The notes below the pieces were generated by a model, which saw only the letters and a list, made by a program, of their open reading frames with translations, searched no databases and was not told the origin of the DNA. A DNA stretch of 64,000 bases from Marinihelvus sp963695135 (lineage in GTDB: Bacteria > Pseudomonadota > Gammaproteobacteria > Xanthomonadales > SZUA-36): contig CAVOGA010000003.1 of NCBI GenBank assembly GCA_963695135.1, forward strand, positions 248,001-312,000, in the 5' to 3' direction. Below are positions 8,964 through 18,003 of this stretch, piece after piece. Each line of letters opens with the position of its first letter. The first letter of the stretch is position 1. A program made the translations under genes and the position numbers.

Positions 8964-10711
8964 ATGATTGCCGCTTACCCGGCCCGACGGTACCATGCGT
9001 GGCGACTTCTGCCCGCGAGCACCATGCGCCGTTTACCCTCCCTGCCCTCCCTGCTGCGAACGACCAGCCTGATCGGCGTGAGCGCCTGGCTCGCCTGGCA
9101 GCTGGTCGATACCGGCCTGGGCCTCGTGAACGCCACGGCCTGGCCCAGGACAATCGCATTGAGCGCGCTCATCCTGGTGGGGCTTGTGCTGGGCCTTCGC
9201 CAGCTGCGCCGCGCAGAAAACACCGCCTGGCGCCGGATGGATGCTCCGCTGCTGCTGTTTGCCCTGGTGTTGATAGCCTTTGAAGGGTTTACCGCGGCTC
9301 AAAACAAGCAAACCGCGGAGCGCGCAGTCCACATTGCCCCGTGGTCCGTGTCAGCGGACAGCATTGCCGGCGCGCAACGGGCGCGGGCGCTCGAGGCGGC
9401 CTGGCGCGAGATGCTGTGGCGGCAGGATGAATGGCAACCGGTCACCTGGTTCGCCACGGGCGGCGAGCTACCCCCACACACTGTTCTCGTCCAGCCATCG
9501 GTCAACATCAGGAACGCGCGAGCCCGGCCCTGAACCTGAACCTGAACCTGGACTTGAACCTGGACTAGAAGTTGAGCTTCAGCTTGACGGCGATGGCGAA
9601 GCCGGCGCGGGCAACGACAGCCTGGCGGTCCGGCTGCGCGCGAACAGCGGTCAGGAGGGCGCCACCCTGCTGCGCACCGCTGTCGACAGCTTGCGCAGCC
9701 GTTTCCTGTCGATGCCGGCAGCTGAGCCGGCCGCGCCGGCAACGGGAACCGTGCTGCTTGAGCAAGCCCGGATTGACTGCGCCCTGCCTGGCGCTAATGC
9801 CAGCGGGACGGTGCTTGCCGCCTTGCGTGAGCAACTTTACCGGGCACCCGACTCTGCCGCCGGGCATGCCGCCTTTGCCGGCTGCATCTTGCAACAAATT
9901 GAACTGATGCCTGATGCTGAACCCGGACTGCGTCACGAGGCCCGCGCCTCCGCCAACCGGGCCCTGGTGCTGGAACCGGACCTGGTCGATGCACAAATGG
10001 TTGCTGCCATGGCCGCCTGGCGTCTTGATGCTGACCCGGTACGGGCTGCCGGCCTGTGGCGACGCGCCCTGGCACGTTTTCCCCGCCACGCCGGCCTGCG
10101 TCTGGAACTTGCAAGCCTGCTGTTTTCCGCCGGCCTGGCCGGGGCTGCAATGGACGAGGTTGACCGCGCCCTGGCGGCAGCACCGGACCACCCGCGCGCC
10201 CTGTACCTGCAGGGGCTGAATGCACTGGAGCAGCAAGACGCCGGTGCAGGCCGCGGCCCTGCTGGAAGCGGCAGTCGCTGCAGCCCCGGACTCCTTCGAA
10301 TACCGGCTGGCCCTGGCGATCGCCTGCCAGCGCCTCGATGCGCGCGGGTGCTTGCAGGAACTCTTCCCGCTTGCCCCCCCGGGACGAGGTGACCCGGATT
10401 TGCTGGCTTACCGGAGCTGGGCCCTCGCCCTGGCCGGCGACGCCGCCGGCGCCGGGGCGCTTCGGGATCAACTCTTCGAGGACAGCGAACGACCGTCCGG
10501 GCGGGCCTTTCGCCTGGCCCTTGTCGCCCAGGGCAGAGGCGACCGCGAGGCGGCAAACCGCGCATTGCTGGCGGCGCGGCGCACCATGGATCCACGGATG
10601 ACCTGGCCGGTCAACCGCCTGATTTTCGGGGCCAGTCCTGACATGCTGGAACTGGCAGGGGACTGGCGCGGGGCGCTGCAAGCCGCCGCCACGAACCACA
10701 ATTCACCGTAA
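8964..10711 (+). CDS. Membrane-anchored TPR-repeat protein (two frame breaks)
   Basis: Three frames join into one protein: frame 3 (8964 to about 9510), frame 1 (to about 10235) and frame 2 (to 10711). Each join fits one extra base. The N-terminus has three hydrophobic segments (around WLAWQLVDTGLGL, TIALSALILVGLVLGL and LLLFALVLIAFEGF). A Glu-Pro-rich linker follows, then TPR-like helical repeats ('A...A...APD......L....Q.L' such as DEVDRALAAAPDHPRAL and ALLEAAVAAAPDSFEYRL). TPR proteins usually act as scaffolds. The start is uncertain: ATG 8964 has a G-rich stretch close upstream, while ATG 9024 starts nearer the first TM helix. The breaks look technical because the repeats continue in register across the second one. 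Confidence 0.55.
9534..9570 (+). repeat. Degenerate GAACCT hexanucleotide repeat
   Basis: Three exact GAACCT units followed by degraded copies (GGACTT, GAACCT, GGACTA). In frame they encode an EP/GLEPGLE linker between the membrane part and the TPR part of the host gene. It is a slippage-prone tract close to the first frame break of that gene. Confidence 0.6.
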
Positions 10712-10761
10712 CCTTTTTCCACCGGGGCTCGTCTAAGGCATGAGTACGGAGGAGAACAGCA

Positions 10762-10989
10762 ATGCGAGTACCCCGATTGAGTCAAGGATCCAGAGCCCGC
10801 CTGCTGGGACTGGGAATCTTCATGATCGCCATTTCGACGACCGCGGAGTTTGTCAGCTCCCTGGACGCGGATACTGAATGGGGCCAATCCCATACGGCAG
10901 CGATTGAAAGCGGCCTGTCACAGCCCGGGGCCCCGGAATGCACGTCCGTGGAACAGGACAATGGACTTGTTGTCTACCTCAGCCTCTGA
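10762..10989 (+). CDS. Small exported protein, 75 residues, unknown
   Basis: An ATG preceded by a strong Shine-Dalgarno (ACGGAGGAG, about 8 bases upstream) opens a 75-codon frame. It has an N-terminal hydrophobic segment (LLGLGIFMIAISTTAEFVS) that could be a signal peptide. The remaining 45 residues are polar with a single Cys. No family is recognised. The ribosome site and isolated position between two real genes support it, but small frames in GC-rich DNA can be false. Confidence 0.5.
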   Translation: MRVPRLSQGSRARLLGLGIFMIAISTTAEFVSSLDADTEWGQSHTAAIESGLSQPGAPECTSVEQDNGLVVYLSL

Positions 10990-11050
10990 TTTACCGGCCC
11001 GCTGAGCCGCGTCGCCGCGCCGGCGGCAGAGCTTATCCGGCACCACGCTT

Positions 11051-11078
11051 TTGTTCTTCACGCGTTCTTACCTAGAAT
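11051..11078 (+). promoter_or_regulatory. Sigma-70-type promoter for the TauE/SafE gene
   Basis: TTGTTC (11051-11056), a 16-base spacer and TAGAAT (11073-11078). The expected transcription start is at or next to the ATG at 11087. There is no Shine-Dalgarno before that ATG, so the mRNA may be leaderless. Confidence 0.5.
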
Positions 11079-11086
11079 GGCGCGCC

Positions 11087-12112
11087 ATGAGCGCCTCGCA
11101 AAACCGCTTTGCCCTGTGGCCGTTCCTGGCCTGGCTGGTCCTGTTCTACACCAGCTGGCTGGGAATCGTGTTCCTCGGCAACCATCTGACCACGGTGCTG
11201 GCCCACTGGCCCATGGCGCTCGCGATGGCCGCCGGCTCCTACCTGGCCGGCTCAACGCCCATGGGCGGCGGCACGGTGGGCTTCCCGGTGCTGGTATTGA
11301 TGATGGATCTGCCTGCCACCCTGGGACGGGATTTCAGCTTTGCGGTACAGGCCATCGGCATGACCAGCGCGAGCATCTACATCCTGTGTACCCGTCAGCC
11401 GCTGGAGTGGCCGATGCTGCGCGCCGCCCTGCCGGGCGTTCTGATCGGCGCGCCGCTGGGGATTCTGCTGATCGCACCGGTCATCGGCGACCTGTTCATC
11501 AAGCTGCTGTTCGCCACGCTCTGGTGCAGCTTCGGGGTGCTGCACCTGCGGCACATGCGGGAGATTTGCGACCGGGTCGGCATTACACCGGTGCAACCGG
11601 CCTTCGATCGCCGCACCGGCTTCCTGATCGGCCTGTTCGGCTCCACGACCATCGCCAGCGTGACCGGGGTCGGCATCGACATGTTGCTGTACATGATCCT
11701 GGTGCTGCTTTGCCACGCGGATCTGCGCATCGCGATACCCACGTCGGTCATCCTGATGGCATTTACCTCGGTGGTGGGAGCCGCGGTCAAGCTGCTGATC
11801 GGCGACTTCCAGCCGGGTACCTTTGAGAATTGGCTGGCGGCTGCGCCCGTCGTCGCCATCGGCGCCCCGCTGGGCGCACTGGTGGTCAGCCGGATGGGGC
11901 GCCGGTCGACATTAATGATTGTATCGGTACTGTGCGTTGCCCAGTTTGCCTGGACCCTCTACCACGAGCGGGACGTGATCACGGGTGCCAGCCTGGCTGC
12001 CTCGCTGGCCGGCGTCGTATTGTTCCTATTGGTGTTTGAGTACCTGCGCAGGGCCGGGAACCGGCTTGAACGCCGCAGCGCTGCGGCAGGCCGGGGCCCA
12101 ACGCCTTCCTGA
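11087..12112 (+). CDS. TauE/SafE-family sulfite/sulfonate exporter-like membrane permease
   Basis: A 341-residue polytopic protein with about eight to nine hydrophobic segments. The TauE/SafE signature region is clear: AAGSYLAGSTPMGGGTVGFPVL near the N-terminus, and a second, repeat-related Gly-rich segment (GLFGSTTIASVTGVGIDML). The family exports sulfite, sulfoacetate or related small anions, but substrates vary and cannot be read from sequence. I chose ATG 11087 rather than the upstream 11051 because 11051 lies inside the apparent -35 box and the protein family begins with a hydrophobic helix. It is transcribed alone and is convergent with the NTF2-like gene four bases away. Confidence 0.8.
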   Translation: MSASQNRFALWPFLAWLVLFYTSWLGIVFLGNHLTTVLAHWPMALAMAAGSYLAGSTPMGGGTVGFPVLVLMMDLPATLGRDFSFAVQAIGMTSASIYILCTRQPLEWPMLRAALPGVLIGAPLGILLIAPVIGDLFIKLLFATLWCSFGVLHLRHMREICDRVGITPVQPAFDRRTGFLIGLFGSTTIASVTGVGIDMLLYMILVLLCHADLRIAIPTSVILMAFTSVVGAAVKLLIGDFQPGTFENWLAAAPVVAIGAPLGALVVSRMGRRSTLMIVSVLCVAQFAWTLYHERDVITGASLAASLAGVVLFLLVFEYLRRAGNRLERRSAAAGRGPTPS

Positions 12113-12116
12113 GGGT

Positions 12117-12647
12117 TCAGTCCGCGGTGTCTTCCGGAATCTTCGTGGCCTGCCAGGCGACCGCCTGCCACTGTCCGTCCCGCAGCCGGAACGTACCCGT
12201 ATTGAAGAATTGCAGCTGCGCGGGAACTGCGCCGCTCTCCCCGGGAATCTCCGCCATCAGGCGAAAAGCCACCACCGCCGTATCCCCCATGACCATCACC
12301 TGCTGATCCTCTGCCCAGTAGCGGGGCATTGGCGGCGCAGCGGCGGACGTATCCGCCGGCGCCTCATCAGTCTCTCGGTCATCGCTGGCGGGCATGGTCT
12401 GCATGATCTCCGCCTTGCCGTAGCGGGCGCCGCTGGAGGAGGTATAAATCAGCTCAGGGGCCCAGAACCGGTCGTGCATGGCGGCATCGTTGATGGATGC
12501 ACCCGCGAGGAATTCATCCAGCAAGACCAGCAGGCGGCGTTCCTCGGCAGGCGTATCGCTTGCCTGCAGCACCGGTGACAGCAGCAGGCAGGTGAACAGC
12601 AGGATCCGGCGTAGTGCCCCGGATAGATTCCGGTATGAATGTTTCAT
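12117..12647 (-). CDS. Exported NTF2/SnoaL-like (DUF4440-type) protein
   Basis: 176 residues with a signal peptide (ILLFTCLLLSPVLQAS). A single NTF2-like cone domain follows: helix with LLVLLDEFLAGASINDAAMHDRFW, then TSSSGARYGKAEIM, and strands GDTAVVAFRL and FFNTGTFRLRDGQWQAVAWQAT. The fold often binds small hydrophobic ligands or serves as an isomerase-like scaffold. It is the last gene of the 12117-17904 operon, with its ATG overlapping the patatin stop (12644-12647). A periplasmic role linked to the exporter is possible but unproven. Confidence 0.7.
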   Translation of the reverse strand: MKHSYRNLSGALRRILLFTCLLLSPVLQASDTPAEERRLLVLLDEFLAGASINDAAMHDRFWAPELIYTSSSGARYGKAEIMQTMPASDDRETDEAPADTSAAAPPMPRYWAEDQQVMVMGDTAVVAFRLMAEIPGESGAVPAQLQFFNTGTFRLRDGQWQAVAWQATKIPEDTAD

Positions 12648-14452
12648 GGCGACAGTTTACCGCAGCCTTGCTGATCCGGCTGCTGCACGGCGGACCACCA
12701 GGGCGCAAGTCTGGCCAGGCCTTCCTCGTAACCGACCCGCACAATATCGTCAAAGGCTTTGACATCAGTCATGCGGAAATGGCGAACCGGCGGCGCCACC
12801 AGGATATCCGCGGCCAGGCTTCGCTCCCGCGCCTGGGCCAGCGTGCCGATTTCCGTGGCGCGCATGATCAGGGTCGCCAGGCCCGGCACCCGGTAGCGTT
12901 TACCGAACGGCAGCCAGCGGCTGCGCAGTAACGCCCAGGTCCCCGGTGTCTCTTCAAAGTCCACCTGGCGCGTACCCCGAAAAGAGACGTCAACCGCAAC
13001 GATTTTTTTGACCGGTCTTGCCAGCATGATATCGACCGGCAGGTTGTTCAGCACCGCGCCATCCACCACCAGCTCTGAATTGACCACGGCCGGCGGCAAC
13101 ACGCCGGGCAGAGCCGCACTGGCGCGCAACGCGTCGACCAGGTCGCCCTGCTCGTGAACATGCACCTCGCCCTGGTCCAGCCGGCTGGAAACACAGAAAA
13201 ACGGAATCGGCAAATCCTCGATGGCCACGTCCAGGTGCTTCCTGAGCAGGCGCACCATGCGTTGGCCGCGGATCAGGGAAATCATGGGCAGCGTGTAATC
13301 GCTGAACGGCTTGCCCTTGACGAACGATTCGCGGGCCATGGCCGTGGCGTGTTCCGGGGTCCAGTCCATGGCGATCCCGCCACCGACAATGGAACCAATG
13401 CTCGAGCCGCCGACCCAGTCCACCGGGATCCCCAGCTCCACCATCGCGCGGTAGACCCCCAGCTCCGCCAGTCCACGAACCGCCCCGGCGCCAAGCACCA
13501 GCCCCACGGCCTGGCCGGTCAGAATCCGCTCCAGCCGGTCGAGATCTGCCGGATGATCCTGGCGCCGGTGCAGGTGAAAATCGTATGCCCGGTCCTGCAG
13601 CCACTGCCCCGTATTGCGAATCGGCCGCCCGGCCTCATGGTGCAGCACCAGGGCCTGCTTGCCCGCCGGCTTGAGGGCAGGATCGGGCAGCACCAGGTCA
13701 GGCGCCTTGCCCGCATCGGCCATCCACAGCGTGATGTCCGACTGGCGCAGGGCAAAGCGCGCCCAGGCATCATTGCGCGCATCGCAGATGTAGACCAGCA
13801 GGGGGTAATCATCCTCCTGGTTTTCCAGCCATTCACGCAGCGACGGGGACAGCGGACCGTTCGGGTCGAAGCCCGCGGCGGGCGCACCCGCAGCGGCCAG
13901 GCGCCGGGGACTGACCACGAGGGCGCGCCGCCCGTTGCACAGCCGGGAAATCAGTGTTTCAACCCCGTCGCGAACCCGCTCCGAGTCATGCAGCCGAACC
14001 AGGCACACGGTTCCGAAGGCGCGCTGGGTATTTCCGGTGCCCCGCAGGTTACGCTGCATCAGCCGCGCCACGTGACTGGCCAGCTTCATGACCATTTCCG
14101 GGTGACTTGCGGCCAGGGCCTGGAAGTCCGCCTTGTCCAGGCGGATCAGCAGGCTGTCGCGAATGGCGCGTATGCCCGCACTGCGGGGATCACCGGTCAG
14201 GATGCCTGCTTCGCCCACGCTGTCACCGGGCAATACTTCGCCGAGCAGTTTTAGCCCGTCCCCCGTACCCGCCAGTGCCTGCAGGCGCCCACGGACAAGG
14301 AAGTACATCGAGTCGCCGGGTTCACCCTCGCGAAACAGCCATTCCCCGCCACGCAACTCGCGGCGCTGCAGGCGCCCGGCCAGTCCGGGATCAGCTGCCC
14401 CGCCGAAGTAGCGCGCAACGATGTCGCGAATCTTGCGGTCTGTTTCGTTCAT
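12644..14452 (-). CDS. Patatin-like phospholipase with N-terminal cyclic-nucleotide-binding domain
   Basis: 602 residues. Residues about 20-135 form a cNMP-binding domain (FREGEPGDSMYFLVRGRL, then GDSVGEAGILTGDPRSAGIRA as phosphate-binding cassette). A linker domain follows. The patatin domain (about 305-500) has the oxyanion motif LGAGAVRGLAELG, the nucleophile elbow GGSSIGS (GxSxG) and the partner Asp in VDGAVLNNLP, so the Ser-Asp dyad is intact. This layout resembles the NTE/RssA-like group of cytoplasmic or membrane-peripheral lysophospholipases. The start overlaps the stop of the GAF-ATPase gene (14449-14452). Co-translation with a DevBCA-like exporter suggests lipid handling gated by a nucleotide signal. 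Confidence 0.85.
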   Translation of the reverse strand: MNETDRKIRDIVARYFGGAADPGLAGRLQRRELRGGEWLFREGEPGDSMYFLVRGRLQALAGTGDGLKLLGEVLPGDSVGEAGILTGDPRSAGIRAIRDSLLIRLDKADFQALAASHPEMVMKLASHVARLMQRNLRGTGNTQRAFGTVCLVRLHDSERVRDGVETLISRLCNGRRALVVSPRRLAAAGAPAAGFDPNGPLSPSLREWLENQEDDYPLLVYICDARNDAWARFALRQSDITLWMADAGKAPDLVLPDPALKPAGKQALVLHHEAGRPIRNTGQWLQDRAYDFHLHRRQDHPADLDRLERILTGQAVGLVLGAGAVRGLAELGVYRAMVELGIPVDWVGGSSIGSIVGGGIAMDWTPEHATAMARESFVKGKPFSDYTLPMISLIRGQRMVRLLRKHLDVAIEDLPIPFFCVSSRLDQGEVHVHEQGDLVDALRASAALPGVLPPAVVNSELVVDGAVLNNLPVDIMLARPVKKIVAVDVSFRGTRQVDFEETPGTWALLRSRWLPFGKRYRVPGLATLIMRATEIGTLAQARERSLAADILVAPPVRHFRMTDVKAFDDIVRVGYEEGLARLAPWWSAVQQPDQQGCGKLSP

Positions 14453-15786
14453 TCCGTCGCCCGGTGTGCGCGGATCTGGCTCGCGTCCATGATTTCCAGG
14501 GTTTCAAAGATGATGCCAATGGACTCGGTAAAGCCCGCAAAGCGTTGCTCGTCATCCGCGCTAAACGGCTGCCCGTCGCGCCGGTTCAGGAGCTGGGCCA
14601 CGGCAAAGATCCTTCCACGCTGGTCCTTGACCGGAAGCGTGAGCAGCGACCGCGTACGGTAGCCGGTCTGGCGGTCAACGTCGCGGTTGAAACGAGGATC
14701 AGCGTAGGCGTCATCAATGCGAATGGGCTCACCGGTTTGCGCGACGGTGCCGGCGATGCCGGTGCCGACGGGAAAGCGGACCGGTCCGAGTTCATCCAGG
14801 TTTTCCGCAACCGCGAGTTCCAGCTGGTCGCCGCTGACCAGGAACAGCGACGCGCGGTCCGCATCCAGCAGCTGGGCGAGCTTGCGGGTAAAGGCAAACA
14901 GGCCCTGCTTGAGCATGCTGGTAAACGCCGCGTCGTTGGCCATGGCCGTGGCCTGCATGAAGCGCTGGGCCTCGCCGGTGATTTCCCCCAGCATGTTCCG
15001 GAAGCCGGTTTCGTCGAGCTGGTCGACGAGTGTCTCCAGGTTCTGCTTGCTGCGCTGATTCGCCAGCGTGCTCATCATCAGCTCGTTATTGGCAATCACC
15101 GAGTCTGTGAAGGTCGACAGGTGGCCGTCTTCGAGGTGCACGATGCGGTCCGCGATATCCAGGATCCGGTTGTCGTGGGTCACCAGCAGAATGGTCGTAC
15201 CCTCTTCCTTGGCCAGGAACTTCATGCGTTCCACGACCTCGCGGCCGGAATGCTTGTCCAGGGAGGCCGTCGGTTCATCAGCCAGCAGCATAGCGGGACG
15301 GCCCACCAGTGCGCGGGCAATGGCCACGCGCTGGCGTTGCCCGCCGGACAACTGCTCCGGCTTGTGATCCATGCGGTCTGCCAGCCCCACGGCCTCGAGC
15401 ATCGCCCGGGCCTTTTTTTCCAGCTCCGCCGGCCGGGCCCGTTCGCTGACCCTCAGGCCGAGTTCAACATTTTGCCGCGCGCTCAGCGCGCCAAGCAGGT
15501 TGTGTTGCTGAAAAATGAAGCCGATCTGGCGGCGCACCCGTTCCAGGGTGCGCGGCTTGGCGCCGCGCAACTCCTCGCCGAGTACCCGCACGCTGCCCTC
15601 CTGCGCCGCGCGCAGGGCGCCGACCAGGGTCAGCAGGGTGGTCTTGCCGGAGCCCGACGGGCCGGTCACGATGACAATCTCGCCTTCCGGTATCTCCGTG
15701 CTGATATCGAACAGGATCTGTTTCCTGAGCCGTCCCTTGCCATAGGCGTGGTTCAGACCGGCAACCTGGATCGGTGGTGCACTCAT
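14449..15786 (-). CDS. DevA/LolD-type ABC ATPase fused to a C-terminal GAF domain
   Basis: I start at ATG 15786, which overlaps the permease stop and begins MSAPPIQVAGLNHAYGKG; the frame is open further upstream but that part is antisense-like read-through. The ATPase half has Walker A GPSGSGKTTLL, signature LSGGQRQRVAIARAL, Walker B MLLADEPTASLD and the switch His (LLVTHDN). A linker leads to a GAF domain (about residues 265-430) with VGTGIAGTVAQTGEPIRIDDAY and SLLTLPVKDQRGRIFAVAQLLNR. The length, about 445 residues, is nearly twice that of ordinary DevA. GAF domains bind small ligands such as cyclic nucleotides, so the exporter may be controlled directly by a bound signal. The fusion is unusual for this ATPase family. 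Confidence 0.82.
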   Translation of the reverse strand: MSAPPIQVAGLNHAYGKGRLRKQILFDISTEIPEGEIVIVTGPSGSGKTTLLTLVGALRAAQEGSVRVLGEELRGAKPRTLERVRRQIGFIFQQHNLLGALSARQNVELGLRVSERARPAELEKKARAMLEAVGLADRMDHKPEQLSGGQRQRVAIARALVGRPAMLLADEPTASLDKHSGREVVERMKFLAKEEGTTILLVTHDNRILDIADRIVHLEDGHLSTFTDSVIANNELMMSTLANQRSKQNLETLVDQLDETGFRNMLGEITGEAQRFMQATAMANDAAFTSMLKQGLFAFTRKLAQLLDADRASLFLVSGDQLELAVAENLDELGPVRFPVGTGIAGTVAQTGEPIRIDDAYADPRFNRDVDRQTGYRTRSLLTLPVKDQRGRIFAVAQLLNRRDGQPFSADDEQRFAGFTESIGIIFETLEIMDASQIRAHRATE

Positions 15787-16947
15787 CAGAAGACGTCCGC
15801 GGGGTCCAGGCGGCGCACCTTGCGCACCGCCAGTAGCGCGGACAGGGCGCACATGCCCAGGGTCATGCCGAAAACCACCAGCGCCCGCTCCTGGGTGAGG
15901 TACAGCGGCAGGTTGGTCGCCGCCGCCGCCTTGCTGTAGAGCCACATGGACGCCCCGGCCCCGGGCACGTAGCCCAGCACCGATAGAATGACCGCCTGCT
16001 GCAGAACAATGCCGCTGACAAAACCGTTGGTATAGCCCAGCGCCCGCAGCGTGCCGTATTCGGGCAGATGCTCGGTCACATCGGCGAACAGGATCTGGTA
16101 GACGATGATCGCGCCGACCACCAGGCCCATGATGGCGCCGAAGGCGAACACGTAGCCGATCGGCGTGGCCGAGTTCCAGTAGGCGCGCTCGCGGGCGACG
16201 AAATCCGCCTTGGTCATGACCAGCACATCGGCGGGCAAGCGCTCCCGCAGCCGGTCCCGGACCAGGTCCGGGTCAGCGGCCGGGTCCAGGCGCAGCAGGC
16301 CCAGCTGAATCTCGTTGCGATCGCGATCCGGGAACAGGCGCAGCCAGTTATCCACGCTGGTCAGCGATGGTGCCGTCAATGCCGAACGACGTGCCCATCT
16401 GGAACAGGGCCGCGATCTCGACTTCGCGGTCGTTGATCTCCGTTCTGACAGGCTCGCCAGAGCTGAAGGCCTCGCTGAGCGAACTGCCGGGCGGGCCGAA
16501 TTCCGGCCGGGAGGCCGCATCGAGCATCACCACGTCCTGGCGGCTGATGTTGTGCTGGTTTTCGCTGAAGCCCGGCGTGTTGAGCAGGTCATCACCCGGC
16601 TGGAAGCCGATGGCATTAATGCTGCGGCGTTCGTTGTTCCAGGGGTTTTTGAATACGGCCGGAAAGATATGCACCGGTGATACGTCACTCACTGCCGGAT
16701 CGCCCTGCGCCTGGTACAGGCGGCGCACGGAAAAACCCTGCGGACGCACGATAAATACGCTGTCGGGACTGAACAGGGCAATGTCGTAGTTGAACCGCTC
16801 GTGAAAGCGCACGGCGCTCTCGAACAGCGCCGAACGAAAGCCGAGCTGCATCATGATCAGCAGCACCGCAAAGGCGATACCCGCCACCGCGACCAAAAGC
16901 CGCAGGGGCCGGTGGCGCAGTTGCAGCCAGCCAAGCGGTAACCTCAA
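15786..16947 (-). CDS. devC: DevC-type ABC transporter permease (one frame break)
   Basis: Two frames join: 16947 to about 16370, and about 16370 to 15786. The join needs one base removed; the total length of 1162 bases is 3n+1. The N-terminal TM helix (LLVAVAGIAFAVLLIMMQLGF) precedes a large extracytoplasmic region (FSVRRLYQ, SVDNWLRLF). Three C-terminal TM helices follow (VFAFGAIMGLVVGAIIVYQILF; GIVLQQAVILSVLGYV; ALVVFGMTLGMCALSALLAV). This MacB/DevC-like topology is shared by ABC exporters that work with an HlyD-type adaptor and an outer-membrane channel. ATGA overlaps with both neighbours show a DevB-C-A unit. The break falls within conserved sequence and is probably technical. Confidence 0.75.
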
Positions 16948-17904
16948 GGGTAGATGACCACTTCAACCTGGAGATTGGTCAAGCCCATGGCCTCTCCCGG
17001 GTCATCCAGGGCGATGCCCACCTCGACGATCCGCGCATCCTTCCGCGCCGCCGGGTCTGTACCAATCTCGTCCTGCTTCTGCACCTTGGGCCGGATAAAG
17101 GCGACGCTGCCGCGCTTGTCTTCCTGGAAAGCGTCGCTGCTGACAACCGCGTTCTGGCCCAGGCGCACCCGTCGCACATCGGTCTCGTAGACTTCTGCGA
17201 TGGCCATCATCTCGCGGACCCGGCCCAGTTCCAGGACGCCACCCTCGGCCACGTACTCACCCGGTTCGGTATTGATGCGCAGCACCCGTCCGGCGAACGG
17301 CGCCAGCACCTGGCTGCGCGCCAGTTCCGCACGACGCAGATCAAGACGGCTGCTGGCGAGGAGTATTTCAGCCTCGGCAACGCGGGCATTGACCCGCGCC
17401 GTGGTGCAGGAGGCCGCCTGGGCCGTGGCATCGCCACGACTCTGCTCGGTTTCCTCTTTGGATGCCAGTTCACGGTCCAGCAGGCTGTCGCGCCGCGCCG
17501 CTTCCCGGGCCAGTACGTCGGCAATAACGCAGACCTCGTCAGCGCGGCTGCGCGCGGCATTGGCGCTCTCCTCGCGCACCGCCAGTTCCGCTTCCGCGAC
17601 GGCAACCGCGGCCTGCAAAGCACCTTCCGGATCGGTCACCGCGAGCAACTGGCCCGCGAGCACATCCTCGCCTTCCTCGACCAGTAGCCGCGCCACCACG
17701 GAGCCGGCCAGTGAGAGGGGCGTGCTGGGCGCTGCAACGCGAACAATGCCGCCCCGCGGTTCCAGCCGGCCGAGCGCTGCGACACGCTCCTCCCGGTTCG
17801 TCCTGGGCCCAGGCTGAACCGGTAGCGCCGGCAGCGGACAAAAAGCTGAAAGTGAGTAGCAGGCGAGCAAGCCTGTCAAAACGGTATGTCAAAGCCCCCT
17901 CCAT
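16944..17904 (-). CDS. devB: DevB/HlyD-family periplasmic adaptor (one frame break)
   Basis: The mature adaptor lies in one frame (about 17810 to 16944). A typical signal peptide starting MEGALTYRFDRLARLLLTF and ending SAWAQ sits in the +1-shifted frame just upstream, starting at ATG 17904. The join near 17810 needs one base removed. Domains in order: lipoyl/barrel-sandwich half-motif (GGIVRVAAPS, GSVVARLLVEEGEDVLAGQLLAV), a long Ala/Glu/Arg-rich coiled coil, the second lipoyl half (VLAPFAGRVLRINTEPGEYVAEGG) and a beta-barrel. It links the DevC permease to an outer-membrane factor encoded elsewhere. It is first gene of the operon that runs to 12117. Confidence 0.72.
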
Positions 17905-17969
17905 TCCGGGATCGGGCCAAAGCCCTGACCCGAACGTCCCCGTTATTGTTGTTGCGTACCCTATCTTAC

Positions 17970-17997
17970 GTGACCATTCGAAGATTATCCGTACAAT
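17970..17997 (+). promoter_or_regulatory. Possible promoter of the MOSC gene
   Basis: GTGACC (17970-17975), a 16-base spacer and TACAAT (17992-17997). The expected start falls at the ATG at 18004, so the transcript may be leaderless. The -35 box matches only 4 of 6 consensus bases. Confidence 0.4.
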
Positions 17998-18003
17998 CCA
18001 AGT

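Noticed and set aside
9531..9575. Repeat tract as a CRISPR or tandem-repeat element
   Set aside because: Units are only six bases with no spacers and lie inside a coding frame.
14107..15939. 610-codon plus-strand frame across the patatin and ATPase genes
   Set aside because: Antisense to two well-supported genes; the product is low in any recognisable motif.
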